Shown piece by piece: positions 8,860-18,919 of a stretch of DNA of 64,000 bases; the stretch's first letter is position 1, and each line of letters opens with the position of its first letter. The stretch spans positions 1 to 64,000 of the forward strand of contig SXSU01000063.1 of the NCBI GenBank assembly GCA_005793345.1, given 5' to 3'. Below the pieces are notes generated by a model that did no database searches, had not been told where the DNA came from, and was given only the letters and a program-made list of their open reading frames with translations. Origin of the DNA: Bdellovibrionales bacterium. GTDB lineage: Bacteria > Bdellovibrionota > Bdellovibrionia > Bdellovibrionales > Bdellovibrionaceae. The position numbers and the translations under genes are program-made.

Positions 8860-9258
8860 ATGAAATTTTTTAACCTTTTAGCCAAAAGTACAGTCGTAGC
8901 TCTTAGCCTAGTCGCTTTCAGTAATGCAAATGCAGCAACTGAAAGAGAGATGCAAATTGGGTTCAGCGATGCGTATATTCCAAGTGGTTTTGATAGTAAT
9001 AGCGATACTTTTGTTGTTGCCAGTGGTTTGTTCCCAAATGGTTGCTACAGATGGAAAGAAGCAAAAGTTAATCACACAGGTGTTACAACTCATGAAATTA
9101 ACGCAAGCGCTGCGGTAAGCCAAGGAATGTGTATTATGGTGTTGGTTCCTTTTACAAAAGAAATCCATTTAGGTAAGCTTGAAAAAGGTACTCATCAAGT
9201 AAGATTGATGAATGGCGACGGAACATACATCGAAAAAACTTTAACTATCGAAGAGTAG
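8860..9258 (+). CDS. Small secreted beta-rich protein
   Basis: 132 residues with a clear signal peptide (cleavage after SNANA). The mature 107 residues have two cysteines (NGCYRW and QGMCIM) and alternate hydrophobic residues, consistent with an Ig-like or other beta fold; no family is named with confidence. Very strong SD (AAGGAGGA) and a dedicated promoter with a leader hairpin suggest high expression. It is followed after 175 bp by a lipoprotein metalloprotease on the same strand, perhaps as substrate, partner or protector; this is speculation. Confidence 0.7.
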   Translation: MKFFNLLAKSTVVALSLVAFSNANAATEREMQIGFSDAYIPSGFDSNSDTFVVASGLFPNGCYRWKEAKVNHTGVTTHEINASAAVSQGMCIMVLVPFTKEIHLGKLEKGTHQVRLMNGDGTYIEKTLTIEE

Positions 9259-9375
9259 TATGTAATTAGATGGGGTTTGAAAATTTGATTAAATCTGTTT
9301 TGAATTCACATCAAGACTTATGAAAGTAATAGAATATTCCGATTGCCCCTTCGAAGGTGAAGCAACTCGAACAAG

Positions 9376-9406
9376 ATCAGCAGGCTTTATGTAAAAGTCT
9401 GCTGAT
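9376..9406 (+). promoter_or_regulatory. Intergenic stem-loop
   Basis: ATCAGCAGGCTTT and AAAGTCTGCTGAT pair over 13 positions (one G-T pair) around a 5-nt loop. It lies between the secreted protein gene and the protease gene, 27 bp before the latter's start. No T-run follows, so it may be a processing or stability element rather than a terminator. Confidence 0.45.
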
Positions 9407-9433
9407 TGAGTATGATTCCCATAGGGAGAGGTT

Positions 9434-10882
9434 ATGAAAATTACATTAAAGAGTTCAACAGAAATGTATCGATATATTTGTTTTATTAAATTTTCGCTTT
9501 TGTTAAGCGCATCCTCTCTAATCTCATGTCAAAGAAGTACAGGATTAGATCAAACAACTTATAGATGGTCAGCTCAATCACGTGATAATGGTCAAGTGAT
9601 TCCGAATGTGGTAAATCAAGTTTTCACTTCTAGTGCAAGTGCTGTTCGTCTTTATGGCGAAACGATTGAACGTTCTCAACAAAAAATTGAAGGTGTTGTT
9701 GTTGAGGGGTCACAGCTTCAAAAAATTTCAAGTGTCGATGGTAAACCTCAATTTTTAATTGCTCAGTACAATGATTTAATTAATGCAGATTCAAGTTTAG
9801 CTTCTGAGTTGAAATTGAAGGCGCGTAAAATGGATGTTGAGAAATATAAAGCTCTTGAAATTATCAAAAGAAAATATTTACCTTTAAAAAATGCCACTCA
9901 TGTTTATCCGCCTGAGGCGAGAGTATTAATTGAAAATGAAAAACCACAATTTTATTGGATCATTGAATATATTGATCATAGTAATTCGGGTGTTTATTCT
10001 TTAAAAATTTCTGATAAATACGCAATTGAAAATATTCATCGAATAGAATCTTGCTTTCAAGAACGGATGTCTTTAGTGTTTCCGGTTGGCCCAAAGTTAA
10101 GTGATCTTCAGGAGCAATTACTTCGTGGATTAACAGAAGATGGGATCTTATCAAGTCCAAAAGTTAATTTAACAAGTTTAGATGGTGTAGTTGTAAAAGA
10201 AGAAAATGGTAGCTACTTATTTGGCCCCGAAGATGACCGTTTTGATCAAGTTCAAAGTTTCTTTTTTATACAAAAGACTTTAAATTTTGCAGAAACATAT
10301 TGGCAACTAACTTTACCTTTTCAATTAAAAGTTCAATTAAAGGCTGGTTATCCTAAGAAAATGAATACAGCTTTTTATTATAAAGGCCAGATTAAAGTTG
10401 GGGATGGGGATGGTGAATCTTATCAATCCATTCCTCGAGATCCTTCAATTATGAGTCATGAAGTTATGCATGCATTCATAGAATCAATAAGTGGTCTAGG
10501 TACTGAACAAGAGGCTGGTTCATTTAATGAAGGATTTGCAGATTATTTAACTGCTACAATGTGGGATAACCCTACAATGGGGCATACTTCTTATAAAAAG
10601 GGTCCTTTTAAAAGAACAGTTTCAAATACAATCAAAGTATCAGAAAAAAATGGTGGTTTATACCATGATAGTGGCATAGTGAGTGGTACCTTTTGGGATA
10701 TTCGTTATGTTTTAGGTTCTGAAAAAACTCAAAAGTTGGCTCTTAAAACCATTGCTCGCCTTGGAGCGCAGCCTAATTTTAATGACTTGAAACCCGCAGT
10801 TTTGGATGCTATGAAATCAATGGAATGGCAGCTTGTGGATACACTACGTGTAGAGGAGATCTTACAAAATAGAGGGTGGTAA
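9434..10882 (+). CDS. Lipoprotein zinc metalloprotease (HExxH, gluzincin type)
   Basis: 482 residues. The N-terminus is a lipoprotein signal with Cys32 (SLISC). The catalytic motif HEVMH occurs at about 342-346, and NEGFADYLTA near residue 366 supplies the third zinc ligand Glu, as in thermolysin-like M4/M36 enzymes. The N-terminal half resembles a fungalysin/thermolysin propeptide-like region. Expected location is the periplasmic face of a membrane or the outer-membrane surface. SD AGGGAGAGG. It runs six bases ahead of the next small exported protein gene, so they share a message. Confidence 0.82.
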   Translation: MKITLKSSTEMYRYICFIKFSLLLSASSLISCQRSTGLDQTTYRWSAQSRDNGQVIPNVVNQVFTSSASAVRLYGETIERSQQKIEGVVVEGSQLQKISSVDGKPQFLIAQYNDLINADSSLASELKLKARKMDVEKYKALEIIKRKYLPLKNATHVYPPEARVLIENEKPQFYWIIEYIDHSNSGVYSLKISDKYAIENIHRIESCFQERMSLVFPVGPKLSDLQEQLLRGLTEDGILSSPKVNLTSLDGVVVKEENGSYLFGPEDDRFDQVQSFFFIQKTLNFAETYWQLTLPFQLKVQLKAGYPKKMNTAFYYKGQIKVGDGDGESYQSIPRDPSIMSHEVMHAFIESISGLGTEQEAGSFNEGFADYLTATMWDNPTMGHTSYKKGPFKRTVSNTIKVSEKNGGLYHDSGIVSGTFWDIRYVLGSEKTQKLALKTIARLGAQPNFNDLKPAVLDAMKSMEWQLVDTLRVEEILQNRGW

Positions 10883-10888
10883 TCATCA

Positions 10889-11440
10889 ATGAAGGCTGCA
10901 AAAAGTTTTTTAAACTTTATTCGCTTTATTTTATTCGGTAATATTTTTTTATTTAATCTTTGGGCTGTTGGTTTACAGTCCTTATCCTATACTTCGAGTT
11001 CTCCGGTTGATGGAACGGTTATTAATGAACAACAAAATCTAAAACAAAATGATGAAGTGCAAAATCCAATTGATAATCCGATTGCAGGAGCTTGGCGTTT
11101 TGTCGGTCATATTTATAACGATACGATTATTCCACCAATGAACGACAAATTAGTTATCACCTTTGAGTTTTTGCCAGATAACACTGATATATTAAAGTGG
11201 TATAGAATTGGTGAAACAGGTTTTTGTGAACGAAAAGCAAAGTATAATTACATAGAACAAACTCTATCAGAAGAGATTTTTTGGGTAAATCCAGAAAATT
11301 CATTTGAGTGCTCTAAAGATCCTGATATGCACCTTGGAAGAAAGACATCATCAGTTTTAAAAAAAATAAATGGACAACTGCATCTTGAATTACCTCTTGG
11401 GGATCAAAAATTAGTTTACCTTTGGGATCCAATCCGATAA
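10889..11440 (+). CDS. Exported protein of unknown function downstream of the protease
   Basis: 183 residues with an N-terminal signal or anchor (residues 10-30), a polar linker, then a compact domain from about residue 65 (GAWRF...ITFEFLPDNTDILKWYR...) reminiscent of a small beta-barrel of lipocalin or META-like topology. Two cysteines (GFCERK, FECSKD) may pair. Six bases separate it from the protease gene. It could be a protease partner or inhibitor, but nothing in the sequence proves this. Confidence 0.6.
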   Translation: MKAAKSFLNFIRFILFGNIFLFNLWAVGLQSLSYTSSSPVDGTVINEQQNLKQNDEVQNPIDNPIAGAWRFVGHIYNDTIIPPMNDKLVITFEFLPDNTDILKWYRIGETGFCERKAKYNYIEQTLSEEIFWVNPENSFECSKDPDMHLGRKTSSVLKKINGQLHLELPLGDQKLVYLWDPIR

Positions 11441-11443
11441 TCT

Positions 11444-11465
11444 ACTCACTTCTATAAAAGTGAGT
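11444..11465 (+). promoter_or_regulatory. Stem-loop immediately before metF
   Basis: ACTCACTT (11444-11451) pairs with AAGTGAGT (11458-11465) around a 6-nt loop. The 3' side runs into the G-rich ribosome site (GTGGGG) of metF, so folding could either end the upstream message or limit metF translation. No cobalamin or SAM riboswitch was recognised here. Confidence 0.4.
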
Positions 11466-11472
11466 GGGGTCT

Positions 11473-12420
11473 ATGAAAGTAATTGAAAAATTAAATAACG
11501 CAAAAAATCCTTTAATAAGTATTGAAATTGTTCCACCTCCTCGAGGGCGAACTGTAAAAGATCTCACTGATATAGTTGAAAAGCTTTTACCACTTAATCC
11601 TGCTTGGATCGATGTTACGGCTCATGCTTCCCATGCAGACCTCATTGAACAAGAAGATGGGTCATTTCAGAGGAGAATTTCTCGTAAACGACCAGGTACA
11701 ATTGGTATTTGCGGAGTTATTCAAAACAGATTTAAAATAGATACTGTTGCACATATTTTATGTTTAGGTTTTACAAAAGAAGAAACCGAAGATGCATTGA
11801 TAGAGTTAAATTACTTAGGGGTTGAAAATATTTTAGCCCTTAGAGGAGATTATCCAAACTTTGAAAAAAGGGTTTCAAAAGATCGCTCAGTTAACCATCA
11901 AGCCTATGAACTTGTGCAACAAGTAAAAGATCTTAAAACAGGAAAGTTTTTACAAGAACTTGAGGGTAGTCTTCCTCTTGATTTTTGTGTTGGAGTAGCT
12001 GGTTATCCTGAAAAACACCAAGAGTCCCCTAATTTAATGACCGATATAAATTATATGAAACATAAAGTTGAAAGTGGTGCAGATTATATTGTGACACAAA
12101 TGTTTTTTGATAATAAACATTTTTATAATTATAAAGCTGAGTGTTTAAAAAATAATATTACTGCCCCAATTGTTCCCGGATTAAAAATAATAAGAAATTT
12201 ATCACAAATCTCTAGAGTGCCAAAAACTTTTCATGTGGATTTACCAGAATCTTTATCTGAAGAAATCTTAAAAAACCCGAAACATGTTCAAGAAATCGGG
12301 ATACAGCATTGTATTAATCAGTGTCGCGACCTTCTAGAAAATAAAGCACCAGTATTGCATTTTTATGTAATGAATGATGCCTCTCAAGTTGTTAAAGTTA
12401 TTAAGGCTCTTGGCCTATAA
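11473..12420 (+). CDS. metF: Methylenetetrahydrofolate reductase
   Basis: Reduces 5,10-methylene-THF to 5-methyl-THF with FAD, feeding the methionine synthase encoded next. About 315 residues, typical for bacterial MetF. Visible landmarks are the catalytic Glu in ISIEIVPPP near the N-terminus, ALRGDYP after the central strand, and VTQMFFD of the folate/flavin site. ATG 11473 is chosen over an upstream in-frame GTG (11464), since the G-rich ribosome site lies between them. The gene is 30 bp upstream of metH in the same orientation. Cytoplasmic. Confidence 0.93.
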   Translation: MKVIEKLNNAKNPLISIEIVPPPRGRTVKDLTDIVEKLLPLNPAWIDVTAHASHADLIEQEDGSFQRRISRKRPGTIGICGVIQNRFKIDTVAHILCLGFTKEETEDALIELNYLGVENILALRGDYPNFEKRVSKDRSVNHQAYELVQQVKDLKTGKFLQELEGSLPLDFCVGVAGYPEKHQESPNLMTDINYMKHKVESGADYIVTQMFFDNKHFYNYKAECLKNNITAPIVPGLKIIRNLSQISRVPKTFHVDLPESLSEEILKNPKHVQEIGIQHCINQCRDLLENKAPVLHFYVMNDASQVVKVIKALGL

Positions 12421-12450
12421 AAACTATTTGCGAATAGGAAGTTAAAAATA

Positions 12451-15400
12451 ATGAATCAAGAATCTTTAAGTCAGCTCCTCCATAAAAGAATTGTTTTTAT
12501 TGATGGAGCTTTTGGAACAATGGTACAGGGCTATCGCTTAAAAGAAGAAGAGTTTAGGGGCGAACGGTTCAAAAATTTTAATAAAGATTTAAAGGGAAAT
12601 AATGATTTACTCTGTATCACTCAACCTGAAATTGTCAGAGAAATACATTTAAAATATCTTGAAGCCGGTGCTGATATTATTGAGACCAATACTTTTAATT
12701 CTACATCAATTTCTCAGGCGGATTATGGTTTAGAAGGAATAGTTTACGAACTTAATGTAGCAGCGGCTCAAAGAGCCAAAGAAGCGGTCGTAGAATATCA
12801 AAAAAAAGTAAAACGCCCATGTTTTGTTGCTGGTGCGATAGGGCCAACAAATAAAACATTATCATTATCTCCTAAAGTTACAGATCCTGGATACAGAGAA
12901 GTTAGTTTCGATCAGATGGTTGAAGCATACTATGAGCAAATTCGAGGATTGGTCGATGGTGGAGTTGATTTACTCTTACCAGAAACAACTTTTGATACTT
13001 TAAATTTAAAAGCTTGTATTTACGCAATTGAAAAATTTAAAGAAAATACAAAAATATATAAAGATGTTATTTTATCTGTAACGATCACCGATCAATCGGG
13101 GCGTACTTTATCTGGTCAAACCGTTGAAGCTTTTTGGAATAGTGTAAGACATTGTAACCCCCTTGCCGTTGGACTTAATTGTGCACTTGGGGCTAAGGAG
13201 ATGCGACCATTTTTAGAAGAAATAACAAAGGTTGCGGATTGTTTTGTAAGTTGCTATCCAAATGCAGGGTTACCAAACCCATTAAGCCCAACAGGTTATG
13301 ATGAAACACCCGAAATGTTGGCTCAAACTTTAAAGGATTTTGCGACTCAAGGATTATTAAATTTAGTTGGTGGATGTTGTGGAACAACTCCAGCACATAT
13401 TCAAAAAGTTGTTGAAGTATTAACTCCTATAGCACCTCGTAAAATTATTACTCTTGAAAATAAAACCCGCCTTTCTGGTTTAGAAGCTCTCAATATCGGT
13501 CATGAAAAAACTCGGCCCTTTATAATGGTGGGAGAGCGAACAAATGTTACTGGTTCACCTGCATTTGCAAAATTAATTCGCGATGGAAAATTTGATCAAG
13601 CACTACAAATTGCTCGTCAGCAAGTAGAAAATGGCGCCAACGTTATTGATGTGAACTTTGATGAAGGCTTGCTAGACGGGGAAGCTTGTATGATTAAATT
13701 TTTAAATTTAATCGCCAGTGAACCAGAAATTTGTAAAGTACCCATTATGATTGACAGTTCAAAATGGAATGTCTTACTTGCGGGATTAAAATGTATTCAA
13801 GGCAAATGTATTGTAAACTCGATCAGTTTAAAAGAGGGTGAAGAAAATTTTTTAAAGCAGGCGCGAGAAGTTCAAAAATTAGGTGCTGCAGTTATCGTAA
13901 TGGCATTTGATGAAAAGGGACAAGCAGCCACTTATGAAGAAAAAGTTTCAATTTCAAAAAGAGCATATCAGTTATTAACATCAAAATTAAATTTTAATCC
14001 AAATGATATAATTTTTGATTGTAATGTGTTGACGGTAGCAACTGGTATGGACGAACACAATGCTTACGCTATTAATTTTATTCGAGCCGTTAAATCAATT
14101 AAAGAAGAATGTCCCTATGCTCGCACAAGTGGTGGAATTTCAAATGTGTCATTTTCTTTTCGAGGTAATAATAAAGTTCGAGAAGCGATACATGCGGTCT
14201 TTTTATATCATTCTATTCAAAATGGTTTAGATATGGGAATTGTAAACGCGGGAATGCTGGAAATTTATGACGAAATCGAACCCGATTTAAGAGAAAAGGT
14301 TGAAGCTGTAATTTGGAACAAATCAAATCATGCAACTGAAGATTTAATTAATCTTGCAAATGAAATTAAAGAACAGCAGTTAAAAGCAAAAGAGAACGGC
14401 ACAGCTGGAGGCAGCAGTACCCCTTCACCACAGGATTTATGGCGAAGTTGGGATTTAGAAAAGCGAATTGAACATTCCCTTGTTAAGGGAATTGAACAAT
14501 TTATTGATCATGATACAGCCGAAGCTCTTACAAAATATCATACACCATTGGCAGTAATTGAGTCTCCATTGATGAATGGAATGAAAGTTGTTGGGCAACT
14601 TTTTGGCGAAGGTAAAATGTTTTTACCTCAAGTTGTGAAAAGTGCCAGAGTAATGAAAAAGGCCGTGGCTTTTTTAGAGCCATACATGGAGGCCGAAAAA
14701 ATTAAAAATAGTAAAATCAATGGTGGTAACGGTGTTGTAGCTGAGCAAAATCATCAGGGTGTTTTTTTAATTGCAACTGTTAAGGGAGATGTTCATGATA
14801 TTGGAAAAAATATTGTGGGAGTTGTTCTTGCTTGTAATGGTTATAAAGTAATTGATTTGGGTGTGATGGTCCATATGGATACAATCATAAAAGCAGCCAA
14901 AGAACATAAAGTGGATTTTATTGGTTTAAGTGGTTTAATTACCCCTTCTCTTGAGGAAATGATTTATAATGTTCAAGTTCTTGAAAAAGAAAAATTAAAT
15001 ATTCCGGTATTAGTGGGTGGTGCTACGACAAGTAAAGTACATACTGCTGTTAAAATTGCTCCTCACTACTCAGGTGTAGTAAATCATATTATTGATGCTT
15101 CATTAGTGGTTGAAGCTTGTAATCAACTTAAAAATCAAAATAAAGAATTACAAATTAATTACATTCAAAAATTAAAAGAAGATCAAAAAATTATTCGCGA
15201 GTCCTTCGAAAAATCAAAACAAAATGCGATTCCTTTATTGAGTTTAAACGAGGCTCGTTCAAAAAAATGGGCGACGACGGCAGATTGGAATGCTTATCAA
15301 CCACCGACTCCCGCGTTTACGGGGTTAAAATTTATTGATCATTTACGTGTTAAAGATTTATTGGACTATATTGATTGGTCACCTTTCTTTTGGGCATGGG

Positions 15401-16218
15401 AAATGAAAGGCTTATATCCACAAATTTTAAAACATCCCGAGAGAGGTGTTGAAGCTCAAAAATTATTTGATGATGCACAAGCATTATTAAATAAAATTAG
15501 TAATAACGATTTATATCAACCTAAAGCAATTTATGGATTTTGGCCAGCATGTTCTGAACATGAAACTGTGTTTGTTGATGTGAAGACAAAGCCCAATTTT
15601 ACAGCCGACTCTGAAACTTTAAAATTTCATTTTTTAAGGCAGCAAAAAGCTAAGCATGAAAACGAGACTTATTATTCACTTGCCGATTTTATTGCGCCTA
15701 AAGAGTTAAATAAAAAAGATTTTATTGGAACTTTTGTAGCGACTATTGGTGGAGTTGAAGAATTAGCAAAGTCTTTTGAAGCTCAACACGATGATTACCA
15801 TGCAATATTAGCAAAAGCTATTGGTGATCGTTTAGCAGAAGCTTTAACAGAATTTGTTCATAAACTTGCAAGAGATGATTGGGGTTATGGTAAGAGTGAG
15901 AACTTTAGCTTAGATGATTTACTTAAAGAAAAATATCAAGGGATACGTCCTGCTCCTGGGTATCCAGCTTGTCCAGATCATAGAAGTAAAAGATTAATAT
16001 GGAAGATGTTAAATGTAGAAGCGTTAACAGGTGCAACTTTAACAGAGTCTTGCGCAATTCAACCACCCAGTAGTGTAAGTGGATTTTATTTTTCACATCC
16101 GGAATCAAAATATTTTATGGTGGGGAGCATTGGAGAGGACCAATTACAAGAGTGTGGGCGAGTGATGGGCGAGAGTGAAGCGCAAAATAAAAAATGGTTG
16201 GCTCCATTACTTTTGTAG
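12451..16218 (+). CDS. metH: Cobalamin-dependent methionine synthase
   Basis: 1255 residues, full length compared with about 1230 in E. coli. Domains in order: homocysteine-binding S-methyltransferase barrel (1-330) with the zinc Cys pair GGCCGT at about 309-310 and a third Cys in GLNCALG; pterin-binding barrel (350-620; [13 protein letters not shown]); cobalamin cap and binding domains (660-910) with DVHDIGKN, whose His at about 782 ligates cobalt; and the AdoMet reactivation domain (915-1255) with [13 protein letters not shown] Gly/Ser/Pro-rich linker ([12 protein letters not shown]) precedes the cap domain. SD AGGAAG. It forms an operon with metF and probably the ASCH fusion gene that follows. 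Confidence 0.97.
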   Translation: MNQESLSQLLHKRIVFIDGAFGTMVQGYRLKEEEFRGERFKNFNKDLKGNNDLLCITQPEIVREIHLKYLEAGADIIETNTFNSTSISQADYGLEGIVYELNVAAAQRAKEAVVEYQKKVKRPCFVAGAIGPTNKTLSLSPKVTDPGYREVSFDQMVEAYYEQIRGLVDGGVDLLLPETTFDTLNLKACIYAIEKFKENTKIYKDVILSVTITDQSGRTLSGQTVEAFWNSVRHCNPLAVGLNCALGAKEMRPFLEEITKVADCFVSCYPNAGLPNPLSPTGYDETPEMLAQTLKDFATQGLLNLVGGCCGTTPAHIQKVVEVLTPIAPRKIITLENKTRLSGLEALNIGHEKTRPFIMVGERTNVTGSPAFAKLIRDGKFDQALQIARQQVENGANVIDVNFDEGLLDGEACMIKFLNLIASEPEICKVPIMIDSSKWNVLLAGLKCIQGKCIVNSISLKEGEENFLKQAREVQKLGAAVIVMAFDEKGQAATYEEKVSISKRAYQLLTSKLNFNPNDIIFDCNVLTVATGMDEHNAYAINFIRAVKSIKEECPYARTSGGISNVSFSFRGNNKVREAIHAVFLYHSIQNGLDMGIVNAGMLEIYDEIEPDLREKVEAVIWNKSNHATEDLINLANEIKEQQLKAKENGTAGGSSTPSPQDLWRSWDLEKRIEHSLVKGIEQFIDHDTAEALTKYHTPLAVIESPLMNGMKVVGQLFGEGKMFLPQVVKSARVMKKAVAFLEPYMEAEKIKNSKINGGNGVVAEQNHQGVFLIATVKGDVHDIGKNIVGVVLACNGYKVIDLGVMVHMDTIIKAAKEHKVDFIGLSGLITPSLEEMIYNVQVLEKEKLNIPVLVGGATTSKVHTAVKIAPHYSGVVNHIIDASLVVEACNQLKNQNKELQINYIQKLKEDQKIIRESFEKSKQNAIPLLSLNEARSKKWATTADWNAYQPPTPAFTGLKFIDHLRVKDLLDYIDWSPFFWAWEMKGLYPQILKHPERGVEAQKLFDDAQALLNKISNNDLYQPKAIYGFWPACSEHETVFVDVKTKPNFTADSETLKFHFLRQQKAKHENETYYSLADFIAPKELNKKDFIGTFVATIGGVEELAKSFEAQHDDYHAILAKAIGDRLAEALTEFVHKLARDDWGYGKSENFSLDDLLKEKYQGIRPAPGYPACPDHRSKRLIWKMLNVEALTGATLTESCAIQPPSSVSGFYFSHPESKYFMVGSIGEDQLQECGRVMGESEAQNKKWLAPLLL

Positions 16219-16236
16219 CTGGGAGAGTGAAGTCTC

Positions 16237-17211
16237 ATGAAAATTAAAGCTCTCTCTATTGTAGCACCTAACGGAAGTAGAATTGCTTCAGGTCACAAGA
16301 CAATAGAAGTTCGTACTTGGCTTCCTTCAATTGATGAAAATGAAGACATTCTACTTGTTGAAAATAAAAAGTTTCTTTTCGCAGATAACGATTTTGATTT
16401 AAATGGTGTACCTATTGCGATTATTAAAATTGAGAGAGTCAGCTCATTTGAACCGGAAGATATTACAGAAGCATGTGCTACAGTTTGGAGTAAGGGGTAC
16501 TACTCTTGGCATCTTAAAGATATTAGACCAATATCTTACACTTATTTTGTTGAAGCAAAAAAAGGAATATATGAATTAAACCTTGTTGAAAGTGAGCTGC
16601 AGTATAAAGCTAAAAGTGAACCTATTTTTGATGAGTTTTTTTTTCTTCAAAGGTTTCATGAACTCTTAAAGAGAAATGAATTATTGCAAATAATTTTGAA
16701 TCGATCTGAATTACTCGGTATTTCTTGTTGGGCTGTTGGCGCAGGATTTATTCAACAATCTATATTTAATCTATTGCATGGAAAACCAGTTTTGTCGGAT
16801 ATAAGAGATATTGATTGGGTATATTTCGATATAAATGATTTGTCTGAAGAGGGTGAGCAATTAGTTGCAAGCAAAGTAAAGAAACTTATGGACGATATTT
16901 CAATTCCATTTGATGTTAAAAACCAAGCAAGAGTTCATTTGTGGTATAGAAAAAAGTTTGGTTATGATATTAAGGCTTATCAAAGTTTAGAAGAGGCGGT
17001 CTCAACTTGGCCAACAACATCGTCTGCTATAGCAATTTTTAAAAAAAATGGTGAATTAAAAGTTATTGCACCTTTCGGTGTTTCAGATCTTATAAACATG
17101 ATTGTCAGAGCCAATATGAAACAAATCACAGAGGAAATTTATAATAAAAAAGCAAATCGTCTTAAAAGTAATTGGCCAAGGCTCAAAGTCTACTCCTGGA
17201 TTGATTCCTGA
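16237..17211 (+). CDS. ASCH domain fused to an NTP_transf_6-type nucleotidyltransferase
   Basis: 324 residues. Residues 1-125 resemble an ASCH domain (IKALSIVAPNGSRIASGHKTIEVRTW), a PUA-like RNA-binding fold. Residues about 135-324 match the COG3575/NTP_transf_6 family: WAVGAGFIQQSIFNLLHGKP followed by DIRDIDWVYFD with the paired acidic residues of the nucleotidyltransferase fold. The start is 18 bp after metH with SD GGGAGAG, suggesting read-through from the met operon. The biochemical role of both families is not established; an RNA-linked nucleotidyl transfer is a guess. No signal peptide. Confidence 0.75.
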   Translation: MKIKALSIVAPNGSRIASGHKTIEVRTWLPSIDENEDILLVENKKFLFADNDFDLNGVPIAIIKIERVSSFEPEDITEACATVWSKGYYSWHLKDIRPISYTYFVEAKKGIYELNLVESELQYKAKSEPIFDEFFFLQRFHELLKRNELLQIILNRSELLGISCWAVGAGFIQQSIFNLLHGKPVLSDIRDIDWVYFDINDLSEEGEQLVASKVKKLMDDISIPFDVKNQARVHLWYRKKFGYDIKAYQSLEEAVSTWPTTSSAIAIFKKNGELKVIAPFGVSDLINMIVRANMKQITEEIYNKKANRLKSNWPRLKVYSWIDS

Positions 17212-17246
17212 TTAAAAACAAATTGGTTATTTAAGTAGATAATGTT

Positions 17247-18497
17247 TTACGGATTTATATCGATCGACGGGGCGACAACATCATCTATGAGTTCTGAGGC
17301 AAATACTGAAGCGGCACCTCTACCTGAATACAATTTTGATTCAGCGTTAAATTGTGGATTTGTGTCAGTATTCATTTCTACAATTAGCCAAATACTTTTT
17401 CCTTCTCTTATTGGAATTTTAGCTTTGTAGCGTGCTGGAAAATAACGTTTTTCTGGGTCATAACTAAGTCGAGGAGTCAAATTTAATTCTAAATCTAAAT
17501 CTAACTTAAAAATATGACCATTCAATTTAAGAAAAATATGGTTTGAGAGTCTTTTACCTATTTCAAGAGTTTGCTCAATAGTTATTGATGTTAGATTTGG
17601 TACTTTTTCTATTTGATCCCTATATTGTCGTAAATTTTGATCGAAAATTACCGTTAAGTGATTTTCTTCTTTAGAGTCCATTATGGCTACATGGTGTGGG
17701 ATCATTTGTATTGACTCAAAATTCAAGTTTAATTTATAGATATTTTCAAAAAGTTTTATAATATCCTCACTTAATGATTCGCTATCTCTTTGCTGTAATT
17801 TTAAATTACGTTCCTCCAAAATATTAGTTTTTCCATCACTTATTTTCTGTCCAATTTGATTTTGGGAGAACTTTCCAAAACCACCTTTTATTTGTGAAAT
17901 AGGTATATATTTTTCCGTATATTTTAAAATGCCTGCCTTTCCATCGTAATCATAGGCCACATTGGCATACATGCCATCCAATGAAAGAATTCGAGCATTA
18001 ACAGCTCCATTTACAACATCAGTATCAATATTTACTTTATCTCCAGTCTCAATATTTGGAGTTCCTAGTTTTAACACTCCTGATATTATATCATTTAGGC
18101 TTACTTTCTCCAGATTTCTATTTTGGTCATTACGGCATAAAAATGTACCATCTTCAAATTCAGCAATTGTTTTATAAATTTGTTCTTTGTAATTAAAAGG
18201 AATATTTTTTTGAATTTCATTAGCAGACTTGGCTTGCTCTTTAAGTTCCAATGCTATTTCTCCATAAGGTACATTCTCAATTCTATGCCCATCCAACCTG
18301 TTTTGATCGAAAACTACTTTCCCATTTTGAAGCACAAGGTAACCTTCTCCATATGAAATATGAAAAGCGCCAACTAGACCTCGATTCTTTAAAATTGCAG
18401 ATTTTATGAAATCAGTATTATTAAATAGATTTGAACAAAGGTTAGCATTTGCAAAAGCACTTTTCAAAATCAATAAAGTTAATAAAGTTTTTAACAT
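17247..18497 (-). CDS. Secreted protein of unknown function
   Basis: 416 residues with a short signal peptide (cleavage after SAFANA). The first 30 mature residues contain one Cys, with another at about 120. The rest is a mix of beta-rich segments (residues 40-260) and a polar helical segment; no family was recognised. The C-terminal 100 residues (ARYKAKIPIREGKSIWLIVEMN) look like an edge-strand-rich domain. The gene converges with the ASCH fusion gene, 35 bp apart, and lies downstream of the small cysteine protein on the same strand. Expected in the periplasm or secreted. Confidence 0.6.
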   Translation of the reverse strand: MLKTLLTLLILKSAFANANLCSNLFNNTDFIKSAILKNRGLVGAFHISYGEGYLVLQNGKVVFDQNRLDGHRIENVPYGEIALELKEQAKSANEIQKNIPFNYKEQIYKTIAEFEDGTFLCRNDQNRNLEKVSLNDIISGVLKLGTPNIETGDKVNIDTDVVNGAVNARILSLDGMYANVAYDYDGKAGILKYTEKYIPISQIKGGFGKFSQNQIGQKISDGKTNILEERNLKLQQRDSESLSEDIIKLFENIYKLNLNFESIQMIPHHVAIMDSKEENHLTVIFDQNLRQYRDQIEKVPNLTSITIEQTLEIGKRLSNHIFLKLNGHIFKLDLDLELNLTPRLSYDPEKRYFPARYKAKIPIREGKSIWLIVEMNTDTNPQFNAESKLYSGRGAASVFASELIDDVVAPSIDINP

Positions 18498-18548
18498 TTA
18501 ATATTTCCTTCAAAATTTATATTTCTAAGATGAAAAATTATTGGCGAT

Positions 18549-18866
18549 TTAATCGAGACAGCTTAATCCGCCAGCACCAGCCCATGTATATGCATAGCAA
18601 AGCTGACCAGCTACAACTAAGCGCTCAACTCTTCCTCGTTTCAACTTAAAAATTTGGTTTGAAATTTTCGAAATATCAATACTAGCTGATTTGGTACAGG
18701 ATATTCCACCAGCATCGGACCATGAAAAAGCGCGGCAAGTGATAACTCCGTCATGAAAAATCTCAATTGTCCCACGATCAATTGATACTTCTTCAGTTGC
18801 GAAACTAACTTTAACCGATAACAATATAATTAACAAAGTGAAAATATTTGTAATTTTCAGATTCAT
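18549..18866 (-). CDS. Small secreted protein with duplicated C-x-A-aromatic motif
   Basis: 105 residues with a signal peptide (ending SFA-T). The mature part has two copies of a 14-residue motif, CRAFSWSDAGGISC and CYAYTWAGAGGLSC, one at about 50-63 and the other at the C-terminus. The motif fits C-x-A-[FY]-[ST]-W-x2-A-G-G-x-S-C, so two disulfide loops or a paired site are likely. No named family. SD AAGGAG. A 17-bp tandem repeat lies just upstream. It is 51 bp upstream of the secreted unknown at 17247-18497, with which it may be co-transcribed. Confidence 0.6.
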   Translation of the reverse strand: MNLKITNIFTLLIILLSVKVSFATEEVSIDRGTIEIFHDGVITCRAFSWSDAGGISCTKSASIDISKISNQIFKLKRGRVERLVVAGQLCYAYTWAGAGGLSCLD

Positions 18867-18880
18867 ATAAGCTCCTTTGA

Positions 18881-18919
18881 TTTGATACCGTTCGAAATTT
18901 GATACCGTTCCAAATTTGG
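18881..18919. repeat. 17-bp tandem repeat upstream of the small cysteine protein
   Basis: TTTGATACCGTTCGAAA and TTTGATACCGTTCCAAA are adjacent (18881-18897 and 18898-18914), followed by a partial third TTTGG. It begins 14 bp upstream of the start codon of the leftward gene and ahead of its SD. The spacing of nearly two helical turns suggests a protein-binding site, but no partner is visible. Confidence 0.7.

Noticed and set aside
11441-11472. SAM or cobalamin riboswitch before metF-metH
   Set aside because: Only a single short stem-loop of 22 nt is present, too small for either class.
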